Notes: generated from the sequence alone by a model not told the origin. Positions 1-11,043 are shown, counted from the first letter of the stretch. The stretch: DNA of 60,000 bases from Strigamia acuminata (GCA_949358305.1 OX442314.1:21385060-21445059); one strand, 5' to 3'. Numbers and translations are program-made.

Positions 1-3000
1 TGCAGCAGATTTGCTAGCATTCATTGCCGGTGCGGAACTGCCCAATGACCAATGGCCAGACTTAATCAGTGACCTCTCTCGCAATGTAACTAATAACGGT
101 AATACCGACAATCTCAAGGAAGCATCGTTGGTTGCAATTGGTCGATTATGCCGCCAAAATTATGTACGACGAATAAATTTATAAATATTTCCAATTATTA
201 AATTATTTTCCTGTCAGGAATGTGAACAGTGCAAAGCGGCGATTGGAGACTCGAACGAAATTTTTAAATCTATTTTCCATGGCTTACTGTACGTCACGAG
301 GTAAAAATAGCATTGTTTCAATGTTTCAAATCAAAAATGAGATGTCATAATGTTGCTTTGTGATTTTAGTTCTGATGTGATGACGGCAGCTGTCAACGCA
401 TTGAGGGAATGGATCGGTCTGAAAAAAGATAAATCCAGAGCAAATCCGCAAGTAAATTCTGCAATTCAGCGAATTTTTGAATTGGCCATCTCTCCGGATA
501 ACAGGATAAAAGCTGCTTCGCTGAAGTGCTTAAGAAAGTTCCAAATCAGCTACTTCGAGAAAAAACTGTCTAGCGTGAGTTCATTTGAATTTTGATCAAA
601 ACTCGTTTAAACTCCAACCGAACTCTCTAGATTATGATTAACGCAATTGAAAGTGAAATTCCAGAAATAAGACTTCAGGGCTTCAAATTTTGGTACGAGC
701 AATGCTTCGAAGAGTCTCCAGAAATGAGTTTAAAAGTGGTAATTTACACAAGAAAATTACTAAAATAAAATTAACAAATTAAAAAACGAGTATTGCAGAG
801 CAACACTTCACGTAATACCTTTAGCAAAGAGACACTTCCCAACTTATTGCCAACCTTTCTGAAAACAATTACGCTTTATGTAAGCATTTCGACCAAATAG
901 AATTCAACTTGAATGTAACAATCATCTACTTAGGGACACAATGACCAAGAAGGTGGCAAACTTTGGATCTTGGCGAATGACAGTATGAGAGTGCTCTCTG
1001 AATGGTGCGATGTGTCAACTCTTCGGCAATATCTTACGTATTTTATACAAGAACATATTCGTAATATTGATTGGAAATATCGATGCAGTGCCATCCGAGC
1101 TTATTGTACAATAGGAAATGCATAATTTGACCGTTTTTAATTGAATAGAATATGTTTAATCTACAGATTCGCTTCTTTGGGCTGATTGGAATGTGGTGAA
1201 GCCATTGATCGAGAAGGCGATCCCTGTGTTTCTAGAAATGTTAGAAAAGGACGATAATGAAAGGGTGAAATTCACGGCTGCAGTGGTGATTGGCGGAATC
1301 TGTAGTAAGATTCAGGATGCCATCATGTTCATGGAACATTTAAATTCTCTGATAGAAGGGCTTTTAAAGAGCTTGAAAGATACACCAAGTGTAGTTTGTG
1401 GTGTTTGTGAGGTATGACCATTTTATTTTGTCTCGAACATAAATTTTATGTACAAAAATTTAATAGGCAATTGAAGATGTAGCGTATAAAGCTTATTCAT
1501 TTTCACAAACGAAAGAAACATTTTGTTTATCACAGTATTTTGAATTTATTGTCTACTCCTTAATGGAAACACTGTACAGGTTAGAATTGACATTGAAGAC
1601 GTATAATTGTGCTTTGTAAACACTAATTTTTCTTTATTTTAGACGTGATGGTACAAAAAGCTCACGTAGTGCGATTTACAGCGCTCTGAAATGTCTACTG
1701 CAATACAGTACAAAGGTATTGTACTTTTATTTATTTATTTATTTATTTATTTACTTATTTATTTATTCTTTTAGGACTGTTCCTCTACTTTTTGCAAGTT
1801 AGGCGCGGTTTTTGCTCAACGTCTCCAGCATGTTCAGACACAAATGCCTGAGCAAAGTGGAGACACTCAAGCGTATGATGGCAATGACACTGAATCTCTT
1901 GCATTGCTTCGGACTTTGCAGGTGGAATGGCCAAAAATAGGTTACATATAGAATGAATTTTTGTTTTCTTAGATTCTTATTCGATTGATGGTTCCTGATC
2001 ATCTGGAGAAATCATATGGAAAAATTTTGTCTGGTTTGATGCACATTCTAAAGAAACAACGTTGCCAAATAATCATTCGTGCGGTTACGTTAGAAACAAT
2101 ATCACTAATTGTCAAAGGTATACATTTTAATATCTAAAATATATTTGGTGTTTACTTTTGTGTTAAAGGAATGGGAGAAAAGTTTTTGCCGCATGTGGAG
2201 TCATTACTGCCCATATTAATCGTTGACCTGAAAAATCGTAAAAAAGAACAAGTAAGAAGTACACTTCTTGAAAAATAAACGATTTAAAATTTAAATTTAA
2301 TCATTGCAGACGTGCATTGCAGCTGTGCAATTACTTCATGCAATTTGCAACGCCGCTGAAGAGAACTTCTTGCCGTATTGCGATTCGATTGTGTCAATTT
2401 TATTAGAAAGTTTGAGCGTAAGTAAAGTAAAAATACTTTAGTTTCATCATTTTAAATTATTTATATTTTTCTCTAGAATGAAAATACAAATCGGCGCATT
2501 AAGGACTCAGTTTTGCTCACCATCGGTGACCTAGCCAAAGCAACTGGCAGTAACTTTAAAAAATATTTGAATATCATTCTTACTACGCTTGTATTGGTGC
2601 AGTCCCAAGTGGACAAAGAATACTTAGTATAAAAAAATTAGTAGATGCATTCATAAAGTCAAGTGAAACAAGCAGTTATAAATGTTGTTTAGTCTAAATG
2701 ACTTTATGAATGCGCCTTCTCATACTGAATCTGAATATTATAAAACGTTTAAATTTAGACTGACAACAGAATGTATGCTTTGTATACTCATCATTGCCAC
2801 TTTTTGAAAGCGTACGCTGGCATTGTGCACGGAATGAAGTATGACCAAGAAGCAGTCACCTGTAAGATCTGAAATATACCGCTAAGAAATTATTTAATTG
2901 ATTTATTTTAATGTAGATATAACAAAATTTTTGGAACCACAATTAAAAAGTATGCTTGACGTGGTCAATGCAATGGCATTGAACAAAAGTGACTACAAGG

Positions 3001-3323
3001 AAATGGATGATTTTTATCTGGCTCAAGGAATGAACATGCTCAAGTAAGTGCATCAATCCGACATTTAAATTGTGAATACCGGTAATGAATAAAAAATAAT
3101 AAAAATTGTCTTCTATCATTCTAGGAATATTTGCTCTGTTTTTGGAAAAAACATTGAACATTTATTAGTAACGTGTGATGTTCTAGATGCCTTGAACACT
3201 GGAAGCTCTTCAGAGAAGCAAGAAGCTAAGACAATTGCCAATACAATTAAAAACCAACTGAATGAATCCAACTTGATGCAAATTCAAGCGACTCTCAACC
3301 TAAGATCAAACTCAGCCCCATAG
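1..3323 (+). CDS. Importin subunit beta-1-like karyopherin (3' part)
   Basis: HEAT-repeat nuclear import receptor; the family binds importin-alpha or cargo, Ran-GTP and FG nucleoporins. The gene enters from the left edge, so the N-terminus is missing. Exons inferred from reading frame and GT-AG borders: 1-163, 218-300, 370-574, 631-738, 799-879, 934-1105, 1167-1411, 1467-1579, 1643-1715, 1775-1921, 1973-2117, 2169-2251, 2310-2417, 2477-2626, 2759-2861, 2917-3043, 3125-3323 (TAG). Introns are 45-130 bp. Collinear matches to importin beta-1 run from IAGAELPNDQWPDLI near the start, through a CxAxxLLHAICNAAEENFLP-type HEAT helix, to YAGIVHGMKYDQEAV near the end. The protein is clearly diverged from vertebrate KPNB1, so a paralogous beta karyopherin is possible. 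No frame break was found. AATAAA at about 3366 fits the polyadenylation signal. Confidence 0.85.
1724..1770. repeat. TTTA microsatellite in importin intron
   Basis: About ten tandem TTTA units with one TTTAC interruption lie inside the short intron between the exons ending at 1715 and starting at 1775. They make up nearly the whole intron, including its polypyrimidine tract. Confidence 0.85.
2647..2713. repeat. Perfect 15-bp inverted repeat in importin intron
   Basis: GCATTCATAAAGTCA at 2647-2661 is exactly reverse-complemented at 2699-2713, with 37 bases between. It lies in the longest intron of the gene (2627-2758). It is probably a tiny MITE or foldback remnant; no target duplication is obvious. 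Confidence 0.6.
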
Positions 3324-3685
3324 AAGCAGAAAACTGCAATCCAAATTCGAAAATGTACATATGTAAATAAAATTAAAACGTCTGCATTTCTTTACCAAGC
3401 TTAAATTTCATTTTTTTTCATGTCTAATTCGCGTTGCATTTCTACGTTAACATGGAATTCAGAGAATTCACCATGTAATGTGTTCTTCATGTGTTCGATA
3501 AGTTGTAGATTCGGAAAAAGGAGCGTTCAGAAAGCAGCCAGCATTAGGTTTAGCATTATTTGCATAAGTGTTTATTTATCATAAATTAGACAGGTGGCGT
3601 TACACACGCACAATATTACAAATTAACATATAGTAACACTCAATCATGGAGTTCGGACACTCCAATATGTTTCGCTACTATTAAA
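3324..3685. other. Importin 3' UTR and intergenic spacer
   Basis: AT-rich sequence with an AATAAA at about 3366. No other coding or repeat signal seen. It separates the housekeeping gene from the array of small membrane-protein genes. Confidence 0.6.
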
Positions 3686-3874
3686 ATGCGAAAACTAGCC
3701 GGTACAACAAGCGGTTTAACTGAAAGAACCATTATTGGTGTAATATTATTTAGTTTCATGATATGCTGCTTTTCACTTGCATTACTTTTCCATGCATTTG
3801 GAAAATGGAGAAAATTTGAAACCAGGCCGCATACAAGTGTTCCTTTTACCACTTTAAATCTGAATCAAGAGTAA
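3686..3874 (+). CDS. Small single-pass membrane protein (no PY motif)
   Basis: A 62-codon frame starting MRKLAGTTSG. A short polar N-terminus is followed by one hydrophobic segment (about residues 17-36, with CC at its inner part), then a basic stretch KWRK and a short tail. This is the same layout as the genes that follow, but the tail has no PPxY. A strong donor consensus (AAGA|GTAAGT) sits at about 3870 just before the stop, so the reading frame may continue into another exon. Function unknown. It could be a truncated or diverged first member of the array. Confidence 0.45.
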   Translation: MRKLAGTTSGLTERTIIGVILFSFMICCFSLALLFHAFGKWRKFETRPHTSVPFTTLNLNQE

Positions 3875-3987
3875 GTGCACATCTGCTTTAAAAGGGCAAT
3901 ATTTTTAGATTTCTCCTGGAATTTTTCTCCTGACTAAAAATATACACGACACAGCAAGCAAAGAGAGCAAAGTTTATTTTTCATGTC

Positions 3988-4614
3988 ATGAGAGTGAAGC
4001 CATGTGCACTAACTGCTTCCGTTTTTATTACAATCATTCCAGGTATGTTTTTGATTCTTAAGTATTCAATTGACGATCATCCGAAAGCATTAACGTTTAA
4101 TTCAGAACGTAATTTGTTTTTTTATTCATTTAATAAAGGGGCTTTATCCGGATAACTAAAATGTGTTTCACTTTTTCTTTTATTTTTAGGTGTTAATGCC
4201 GATTTTGTGAATTCATTCGCCTTCCCATTATTAGTTATATCTGTGTTCCTTCTTTCTATGGCACTAATGGTTGTCATGATCAACGTTTGTTGCACCAAGA
4301 ACAAAAAAAAGGGCTCGAAACCGATAAAAAGTAGACAGTCAACACCAGCAACTGAACAATCCGCGAGCACTACGCCGATAACCAGCGCCACATCACTTAC
4401 AACATTGTATCATCTACAATCGGCGGACAGTGTTCCAGGAACATCAAAAATGTATCCGAAAATACTCCAATCATCACTTGCGGAAGCACAACGAGATGTT
4501 CAACCGCCCGAAAAAGCTTCGACAAAAGTGAAATGTGAAGAAGTGCAGGCAGAAGTTCATAGAGAAAGAGAGGAACTTCCAAGATTGAAATGTGATATAA
4601 TTGTGTATATTTGA
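3988..4614 (+). CDS. Signal-peptide single-pass membrane protein, charged tail
   Basis: Two exons: about 3988-4042 and 4190-4614, joined by a phase-1 intron, 159 residues. Exon 1 codes a signal peptide (MRVKPCALTASVFITIIPG), and cleavage near GVNAD is likely. Exon 2 gives a very short ectodomain, a transmembrane segment (FPLLVISVFLLSMALMVVMI), a CC and Lys-rich border, a Ser/Thr-rich stretch, and a Glu/Lys-rich end. The PY motif is absent (only QPPEK). Exon layout and signal-peptide ending match the genes at 8.2, 12.8 and 22.7 kb, so it belongs to the same family by structure. Function unknown. Confidence 0.7.
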
Positions 4615-5426
4615 AATGTTCATGTCCTAAATCTTTTTAATTTTTATGTCTTCATTGTCATATTAAAGTCGAGTTTTTAAGTGTCACTTGGTCGAATGAT
4701 GTTCAATTTTTGTTTAAAAAGTAAAAAACAAAACCAGGAAGCAACTAAAATTGTCATTTATTGTTCAGAAAAACTTTCAAATGTCCCAAACACTTTGTAG
4801 TCTATATCAAAATAAAAATTTGCTAACTTCCAAAATTCCAACTGTATTGTTTTGGAAGTTCAGAATTCTAATTCTAAACTCTAACTCTGTTTATATAAAC
4901 TCCTTGAACTATTTTTTTCAAAGAAACTAATTAGAGAATGAATAATAAACACAATCTTTCACAGTTTCAACGCAGCTACAGCAGCATCAGCGACTGCAAC
5001 TGTAACAGCAGCATAAACTGGCAAATTTCCATTTTTTAAGTAAAATTAAATAAAAATCAAGTTAACAAGTACAGTCAATTTACAAAATCCTATGGGTGTC
5101 TGATTTGTTAAACATATGGGCATTTTGAGACAAAAAAACTAATACAGAGAGATGGATTCTTCTTCTGCCCATACCCCACATCTGGCAGCCATCCAACAAA
5201 ATGAGTTTTCACTGTAAAATATAAATAAAATGTTAATAAATGTTATTTGTGTTAGCAAACCACGATTAGCCAATAAAAGCGTTTAAATTAATCATTTGAC
5301 TGATGAAAAGTTCAAAATTAAAAAACGGGAAGAACATTTGGTGACAAATGATCTCAGCATCCTGAATTCGTGACATCATTTCAGCACTAAAAATATCTAT
5401 TTATATTCTGAGCTACTTTTTCTGCA
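4615..5426. other. Intergenic, no gene seen
   Basis: AT-rich spacer with an AATAAA near 5225 and scattered poly-A/T. No frame with family features on either strand. Confidence 0.5.
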
Positions 5427-5977
5427 ATGGCCAATCTGTAAGTAACCGCTTCTACATCACCTCACATACTAGAGCACATAAAACACTTCAACTTTTGATA
5501 TATTTTTTTAGAACTTACCAAATGGAATTATTAACCTTTTTATTTGCAACGTTATTCATTGCCGCTATTTTAATCTTTTACTGCGTCCGAAAATGCACAA
5601 TTAAAGACAACCCTGGGCAAATTCTGCTAACCAGAGATGAGTGGAATTCAATACCTGATCTACCACCAACCTACACTTCCAATTCTTCATATTTCACACC
5701 ACCTTTGAACCCAAATCTAGACTTTCAGAATTTAAGTCCGCCGCCACCATCGTACGAATCCGAGGGGGGCGACAATCAGAATCTGCTTGTCAGAGATTCG
5801 AATCTTTTTTGGGATTCGAAAGATTCGGATGGGATTCGGAAAGATTCGGATGGGATTCGGAAAGATTCGGGCGGGATTCGGAAAGATTCGGGCGAGATTC
5901 GGAAGCCATTGTCAGAGATTCGGTCAAATGTCGCACCCCTCGTACGAATCACTGGTTTTGCAAAAAGAAATTGTTGA
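5427..5977 (+). CDS. PY-motif membrane protein interrupted by minisatellite insert
   Basis: Exon 1 is 5427-5437 (ATGGCCAATCT), exon 2 is 5512-5977, giving 158 residues starting MANLTYQMELLTFLF. The N-terminal segment is a signal anchor (about residues 9-27) ending in FYCVRKC. The Pro-rich tail reaches PPPPSYES and then runs into an in-frame block of RKDSDGI-type repeats coded by GATTCGG-rich tandem DNA (5761-5939). The insert is flanked by an 11-bp direct repeat. Because the repeat period adds 190 bases, it shifts the frame. Downstream of the insert the original frame is still visible as a second SYESLVLQKE stretch ending in TGA at about 6005. The present product keeps the core PPPPSY but has lost the conserved Leu and its native C-terminus. 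Confidence 0.7.
5761..5939. mobile_element. 179-bp minisatellite element in coding sequence
   Basis: The insert is flanked by direct repeats TCGTACGAATC at 5750-5760 and 5940-5950. Its ends resemble an inverted repeat (GGGGGGCGACA near 5764; GGGGTGCGACA on the reverse strand of the right end). The core is a tandem array of about 20-bp units of the form GGATTCGGAAAGATTCGG. It looks like a non-autonomous DNA element carrying a minisatellite. Related GATTCGG-rich tracts lie near 20.84, 51.5-51.9 and 59.9 kb. Confidence 0.7.
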
Positions 5978-6509
5978 ATCCGGAAACCGTACAGCCGAAA
6001 ACTGAGTTATCGAAAAATATATAAACAGAAAAGAAAAAAAAAATTTAAAAATCGAATCAAATAACCTTCAAAACAAATTCAATTTCTAAAAAAAACTCTC
6101 CAGAGTTGGTCGGATGTGCGCATTTATCAAGGTTAAACTCTGCCTGCATTGCAAGTCAGCGGTCCCTCGCAATGTTTGTTGAGTCTACAGATTATGACTC
6201 ACACCTTGTGGAGTGTTCCAGATCCAGTTCAGTTACGAACCACTTTTTATAAATAAAAATATTTTGCAAAATTCCGAAAAAATTTCAATCATTTCCCATT
6301 TTAACCACGACAGAAAAAAAAACGAGAAAGAAAAAAAGCACATGACATCACCATTTCGTTGGCCTTTGCAACACAACGTCATAAAACGGTTGCGACTGCG
6401 CACTATCAAATTAACTCGCGGTCGGGCATCGAAACCGGAGAAAGGTGAGTGGGAGTTTTTCACAAATTAGCTCCTTCATCTCGTGTTTAATCTCAAACAT
6501 TTTAGTGCA
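5978..6509. other. Spacer and probable 5' UTR exon of next gene
   Basis: No membrane-protein frame. A good donor (GAAAG|GTGAGT near 6445) followed by an acceptor at about 6504 suggests a non-coding first exon of the 6510 gene, spliced just upstream of its ATG. Confidence 0.45.
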
Positions 6510-6863
6510 ATGGACAGCCCCTTGCTGACATTCTTAATCATCGCCATTGTCATCTTCATTTCTTTTATATTATGCTGTCTACTACGAAGACGGATTAATT
6601 ACAGTGGTCACATCGTGTCCCCTCCGCCACGACCGGTTCTAGTGCAACAAGTGCCGCAGAGAGATGTGATCACCCAAGTGCACATCGTAAATGTTTCCAA
6701 CAACGCATCGGGACCAATGTCGCCTCAAATGATTCCGTCCCCGAGCGCTCCACCGCTCACCGTATACCACGATCAACCGCCACCGTTCATGAATCTGAAT
6801 TTTAATGACCAAACTGCACCACCGCCATCTTACACGTCGTTATACCCGCACAACAAGCAGTAA
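6510..6863 (+). CDS. PY-motif single-pass membrane protein
   Basis: 117 residues starting MDSPLLTFLIIAIV, chosen because the ATG lies five bases after an acceptor (CATTTTAG) and directly precedes the membrane segment. The transmembrane helix (about residues 4-24) ends in CCLLRRR, giving a short outside and a long Pro-rich inside tail by the positive-inside rule. The tail contains SPSAPP and DQPPPF and ends PPPSYTSLYPHNKQ, a full PPxYxxL[Y]P motif. The inverted paralogue at 9650-10012 has the same plan and the same NKQ ending. Inferred role: membrane-anchored ligand for WW-domain proteins such as NEDD4-type ligases; not shown by sequence alone. Confidence 0.8.
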   Translation: MDSPLLTFLIIAIVIFISFILCCLLRRRINYSGHIVSPPPRPVLVQQVPQRDVITQVHIVNVSNNASGPMSPQMIPSPSAPPLTVYHDQPPPFMNLNFNDQTAPPPSYTSLYPHNKQ

Positions 6864-7597
6864 AGGAAATAAAAGCGGATGTGTTGAGATAAATATTGAG
6901 GTCAATTGGGGTGTGGTTTCACCATGTGTTTCATTTACCAGTACACTGGTGCCATCTGAGAAATATTAAGGGAAAATATCCAATGACTTTGAACTGTCAT
7001 AAGTTTTGCAAGTTTATGAGAAAATGAATGGGCAGGAAGTGTTTTGACGGGTTCCTTTAATATTTTCTACACAAATAAAAGTGTTTTCCAATTTAATACT
7101 TATTTTTTTAATACATAAAGATACTGATGAAAAAGAAAATGCTCTCATGTTCACGCGCAATTTGAGTCTTCTCGTGTTACAATGTTATCGTTACGTTATT
7201 CTAGCATCGAATCGTTTTCTACTTTATTTTGTATAATATTTATACGCGTTTAATACGAATGTGCTTTTATAATTTTTTATATTAGATTTAAAAAAAGATT
7301 GGATTTAGTTCAGAATTCCAAGTGTTTGTATTTCAAAGAGATTTTCAAAACGAGGAAATAAAATATTGGAATAAATCCTCGGAAGAATAACAAATTGTGA
7401 ATCATTCCATGAACAAACTCTCTCTTTGTTCACGTTTACGGAACCACCTGTTTCACGTGACCGAATGTGCCAGCCTCGGTTTGCACCATCACAACACAAA
7501 TCCCGAGAGGCAACGGTTAAAAATAAACATAGTAGGTGTTTAATTTTTATTTTAATAATTTTTTTTTTAAATTAACCTTTTTATATTTCATAAGGCG
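6864..7597. other. 3' UTR and spacer
   Basis: AATAAA-like signals at about 6868 and 7074. No supported coding region. An acceptor-like sequence precedes the next ATG, so a 5' non-coding exon may lie here. Confidence 0.45.
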
Positions 7598-7939
7598 ATG
7601 AATCCAGGTGAAATCGTGCTCGTCGTGTTTGCTATGGTTTTCCTGATCTGTGTGTTCGCTTGCGTTTCCACAATCCATTGTATGAAGGCATTACTTCGAT
7701 TCAAACAACGTAGAAAAAATTTATCGTATCAGATGGTAAATTTAGATGTTAATTCTCATCATTTAACATCACCATCAGCACCTCCAAACACAACACAGTT
7801 TGTAAACGACCGCACGAATTGCGTAAATCAACAAATGGAACCGGAGCCGCCGCCGTCATATTTCGACTTATACCCCGACCAATCGAGACAGGAATGGCGC
7901 GACGGATACCACTCGAAAATGGAAACATGGCAGCCGTAA
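7598..7939 (+). CDS. PY-motif single-pass membrane protein
   Basis: 113 residues starting MNPGEIVLVVFAMVFL. One transmembrane helix (about residues 6-28) is followed by a basic border (FKQRRK) and a Pro-rich tail with SPSAPP and EPPPSYFDLYPDQ. Here the PPPxYxxL[Y]P motif is not at the extreme C-terminus; about 18 residues follow it. The SPSAPP element is shared with the 6510 gene, which supports a recent common origin. Function unknown beyond the likely WW-domain binding. Confidence 0.78.
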   Translation: MNPGEIVLVVFAMVFLICVFACVSTIHCMKALLRFKQRRKNLSYQMVNLDVNSHHLTSPSAPPNTTQFVNDRTNCVNQQMEPEPPPSYFDLYPDQSRQEWRDGYHSKMETWQP

Positions 7940-8180
7940 TAACCCATCACGTAATGCTTTCTTATTTATTAAAAACACAGGTTTTGTACAAAGAATGTTG
8001 ATTAAATATATTTTTCTGATAGTTGTGTTTTTTCTACCCTATATTCCACATCCTGAACAAAATCTTAAGTGATTAGATATCTATGTATTATCTCATTTCT
8101 TGCACCGTGGGAGGTGGTGCAAATTGAATTTCTAAAGACACAATTGGAAACTATCGTCTTGTCTTCGTGCTAATGAAAAA

Positions 8181-8662
8181 ATGCTTTCTCGTTGCAGTTG
8201 GGTTTTGATATTAAACGGCATTTTATTGCTGCCAATAATTGGTGAGTACAGCAACCATCAAATAAGCAAAATTTACCATTTGTTATTAACGTGAATTTTT
8301 GTGTTTTCACTTTTTCAGTTGCCGAAGACGTCGATCCGAGTGGTTTGCCAAAGCCCATCGCTATAACTATTTGTTTCGTCGTCGGATTGCTAATAATTCT
8401 GACCTTATGGCGGACGGTAGTGCAATGCACGGCTGAAATAAAAACGTTTCACCAACCAGTCGCTGAGCCCTCAGTTATAAATCAACATATGCTATCTGTA
8501 GAAAATTCAACACGAATTCGTCGTGCAAGTCACACCTGCACCGCGACATCATCTCCAACAACTTTAAGCGTTAATTTACAGCCTCAACTAATACCAGTAC
8601 CAAGCTCGTATTCTCAGTTGGTATTTCTCAGTCAACCATCAGCATTTAACAGCACAAACTAA
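8181..8662 (+). CDS. Signal-peptide membrane protein with degenerate PY tail
   Basis: Two exons, 8181-8241 and 8319-8662, phase-1 intron, 134 residues. Exon 1 is a signal peptide ending ILLLPIIVAED, and this LLLP-x-[IV] ending recurs in three other genes. A short acidic ectodomain (about 10 residues) precedes a transmembrane helix (IAITICFVVGLLIILTLW). The tail is Ser/Thr-rich and ends with PVPSSYSQLVFLSQPS. At the place of the PY motif the second Pro is Ser, so the WW-binding core is probably lost, while the Tyr-x-x-Leu remains. Confidence 0.75.
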
Positions 8663-9649
8663 ACTAAAACGCTACCAAAAGTAAATTCAGCCGTATTATA
8701 ATGATGTAGAAACGTCTTAAGAAAGGAAGAATGCATCTTAGAATTTGTCTTGTTTGTTCAATTGGTAACAACTGATTTTATTAAATTCACAATTCTGGAC
8801 TTAACAGAACTCGGTTTACAATAAAAAAAAAATAATTTTAGACATTTGCTTACATACTGTGTTTTCTTAATTTGTACTTTTTTGTACTTATTTTAACTCA
8901 CTGTGGTAAGTTTCCGCTTGCTTAGCGTACTGTTGTCAAAAAAATATTTTATTTTTGTAAATTCAAAGTATGGCAACCAAAAAATTAGAATTTTATAAAA
9001 TTTTGATACAAAATATACAAAACGGTCAAACATACAAGTCATTGCAATGTTAATTTTTCATTTTTAACTGGCAGTTTATTGCAACAGGTACCTAAAAAGC
9101 TACCAAGCAAAACATTTCTTCCAAAATTCAGTTGTTTAGGAAGACGAATGAAAGGGACTCGATGTACAAACGTATGATGCGATAAGTACAAATATCTTTA
9201 ACCAGAGCTTCTCAAAGTGGTGGTCTGAAGACTGGTGCCGATCCCTGAGCAAGAGGCCTTACCGTTGAAACGCAAAGGATATGCTGTATAAGCTTTAGTA
9301 GAGTAATCTTAAAATTAGTTGGTACTTTGGGATCAGACCACAAACTTGAATATCAAACAATCCGAACTGCATCAGAATATATGTGTACAAATACATATAA
9401 ATATGATACCGGTCAGCAACCGTACATAGTTTGAGAAGCGCTCATGTCTTGGCAACGGTCAAGAATTCCGGCATTATTATCTCGTGACGCATTTACAAAT
9501 TTTAAAAAATAAACATAAGGTAACAATATCAATTCACTAACAAATAATAATTTTTCTTTTATAATTGCTTTGATTGCACACATCAATTGTCAGAAATCAC
9601 AACCAAAATATTTTTTCTCTCAATACTATTAACATTTGTTTCATTTTCC
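8663..9649. other. Intergenic with MITE-like insert
   Basis: No gene seen. AATAAA-like signal at about 8820. The stretch 9203-9444 looks like a small DNA-transposon derivative, listed separately. Confidence 0.5.
9203..9444. mobile_element. hAT-like MITE remnant
   Basis: The ends form an imperfect inverted repeat: CAGAGCTTCTCAAAGT on the left and GAGCGCTTCTCAAACT on the reverse strand of the right end. The CTTCTCAAA core is typical of hAT terminal repeats. No clear 8-bp target duplication remains, and no transposase sequence is inside. Confidence 0.45.
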
Positions 9650-10012
9650 TCACTGCTTGTTTTGCTGATATAACGAAGAGTAAGATGGCGGCGATACGAG
9701 ACGTTCGTCATAATTTCCACCAGTGGATGTGTCGGTTGGTCGTGATGGCGGTGGAGCACTCGGGTATGACGGCACTACCGTTACAGTTGGCATGCTCATC
9801 CCAGAAGTGGGCATCATATTTATCGGAATGCCTGTTGCGTACGCGTAATGTAGTTGAGAAAGTTGAGGTCCTGGTTGAACCACGCCCGGACGTGGTGTAA
9901 GCGAAACAACTTGTCCTCGGTGATTACCCCGTCTTCGCAAGAAATACCAACATACCAAAGAAATGAAGACGGCAACACCAGCAATTATAAGAAAGAAAAA
10001 AATGACTTCCAT
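9650..10012 (-). CDS. PY-motif single-pass membrane protein, inverted copy
   Basis: 120 residues on the minus strand starting MEVIFFFLIIAGVAVF. The transmembrane helix (about 3-23) ends WYFLRRRGNHRG, close to the LRRRINYSG border of the 6510 gene. The Pro-rich tail ends SPPSYSSLYQQNKQ, sharing the NKQ terminus with that gene. It is the only array member on the minus strand in this window, so it probably arose by an inverted duplication of the 6510-type gene. The PPxYxxL core is intact. Confidence 0.78.
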   Translation of the reverse strand: MEVIFFFLIIAGVAVFISLVCWYFLRRRGNHRGQVVSLTPRPGVVQPGPQLSQLHYAYATGIPINMMPTSGMSMPTVTVVPSYPSAPPPSRPTDTSTGGNYDERLVSPPSYSSLYQQNKQ

Positions 10013-11043
10013 AGGGAATTAAAGCACAAATCAGCACGGCAACGAACAAACTAACTTCGTGATTCACACTCCAGTCTCAACTTACTGTCCTTGTGGCGGT
10101 TTAGCATTTCTGTCATAAGAGCGCGCTAACTGTCCATGAACCAAACTCAAAAACAACAGCAACAGGAGCATGCATTCATAAAAAACCTACGTCCATTCCC
10201 AAGAATGATGTCCTTGTAGATACGATTGGAATTTCGAAATACTGTTCATAAAGGTTCAAATCATCTGATCCCTGATCATGGTTCAATGTTTTTTTATTAT
10301 TTATGTTCACTCTGATGGACTGCGCGATTAAAATAATTTATACAATCACCAAATGCGTAAATCCCGTCTTTTATCTTTTGGTTAATTCTTTGCTTTCAAT
10401 TTTGCGAGGAAATCGTTAACGATTACGCAGATATGGCAGACCTTCTAGAAGCCCGTCGGATGTCGTAACATTTTATTTTCCCAAGAATTGTTTCTTCAGC
10501 CTAGCTCCATTGGCAACAAAATCATTCTGTTCACAATCAGCAAAACTAGATATCCATTTCTGCCACGAATATTCAGAAATGACATCTTCACAGCATTTTG
10601 TAGAAAAAAAAATACATTTGCAGGCAGAAAAAAAGATTTTTGTGGGAAATAAATTCATTTTGAGCTAAGAAAAATTAATGCTATTTTTAAAGAGTATATT
10701 TAATAGTGTATCTTTTTTATTTGATTTAATGAAGATTGTAATGACATATTTTGTCTTCTTTACAGCCCAAAACAGGCAGTAAAGTCGGCGGAGCGCGATC
10801 ACACTCCACTGACAGAGAAAAAGGCATTTTGCAAGAAAGATATCCATTGCACCTAGTAATTCAAAGTTTTCTGCAAGAGCTGCCAAACAATTTTCCTCAA
10901 CAGCAAATTTGAGAAAAATTACCCAAGAAAAAGAATAAATTCTAGTATGGCCCAACATCATAACGCCAAAGTGAAGTGAAAGGCGTCAAAAGAGAAAAAT
11001 ACAAACAAATTAGCACAAAAAGAAGTACTTCCTGTTTCTGCAA
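10013..11043. other. Spacer with a possible minus-strand gene fragment
   Basis: Mostly non-coding. Minus-strand frames at 10473-10600 (containing WQKWISSFADCEQNDF) and at 10790-10920 (containing AALAENFELLGAMDIF) have protein-like composition. They are not joined by convincing splice sites and were not recognised. They could be a decayed captured gene fragment. Confidence 0.3.

Noticed and set aside
5787-6024. Two further overlapping open frames at the 5.8-kb repeat
   Set aside because: Produced by the GATTCGG tandem array. Only the frame that continues from the helix is supported.
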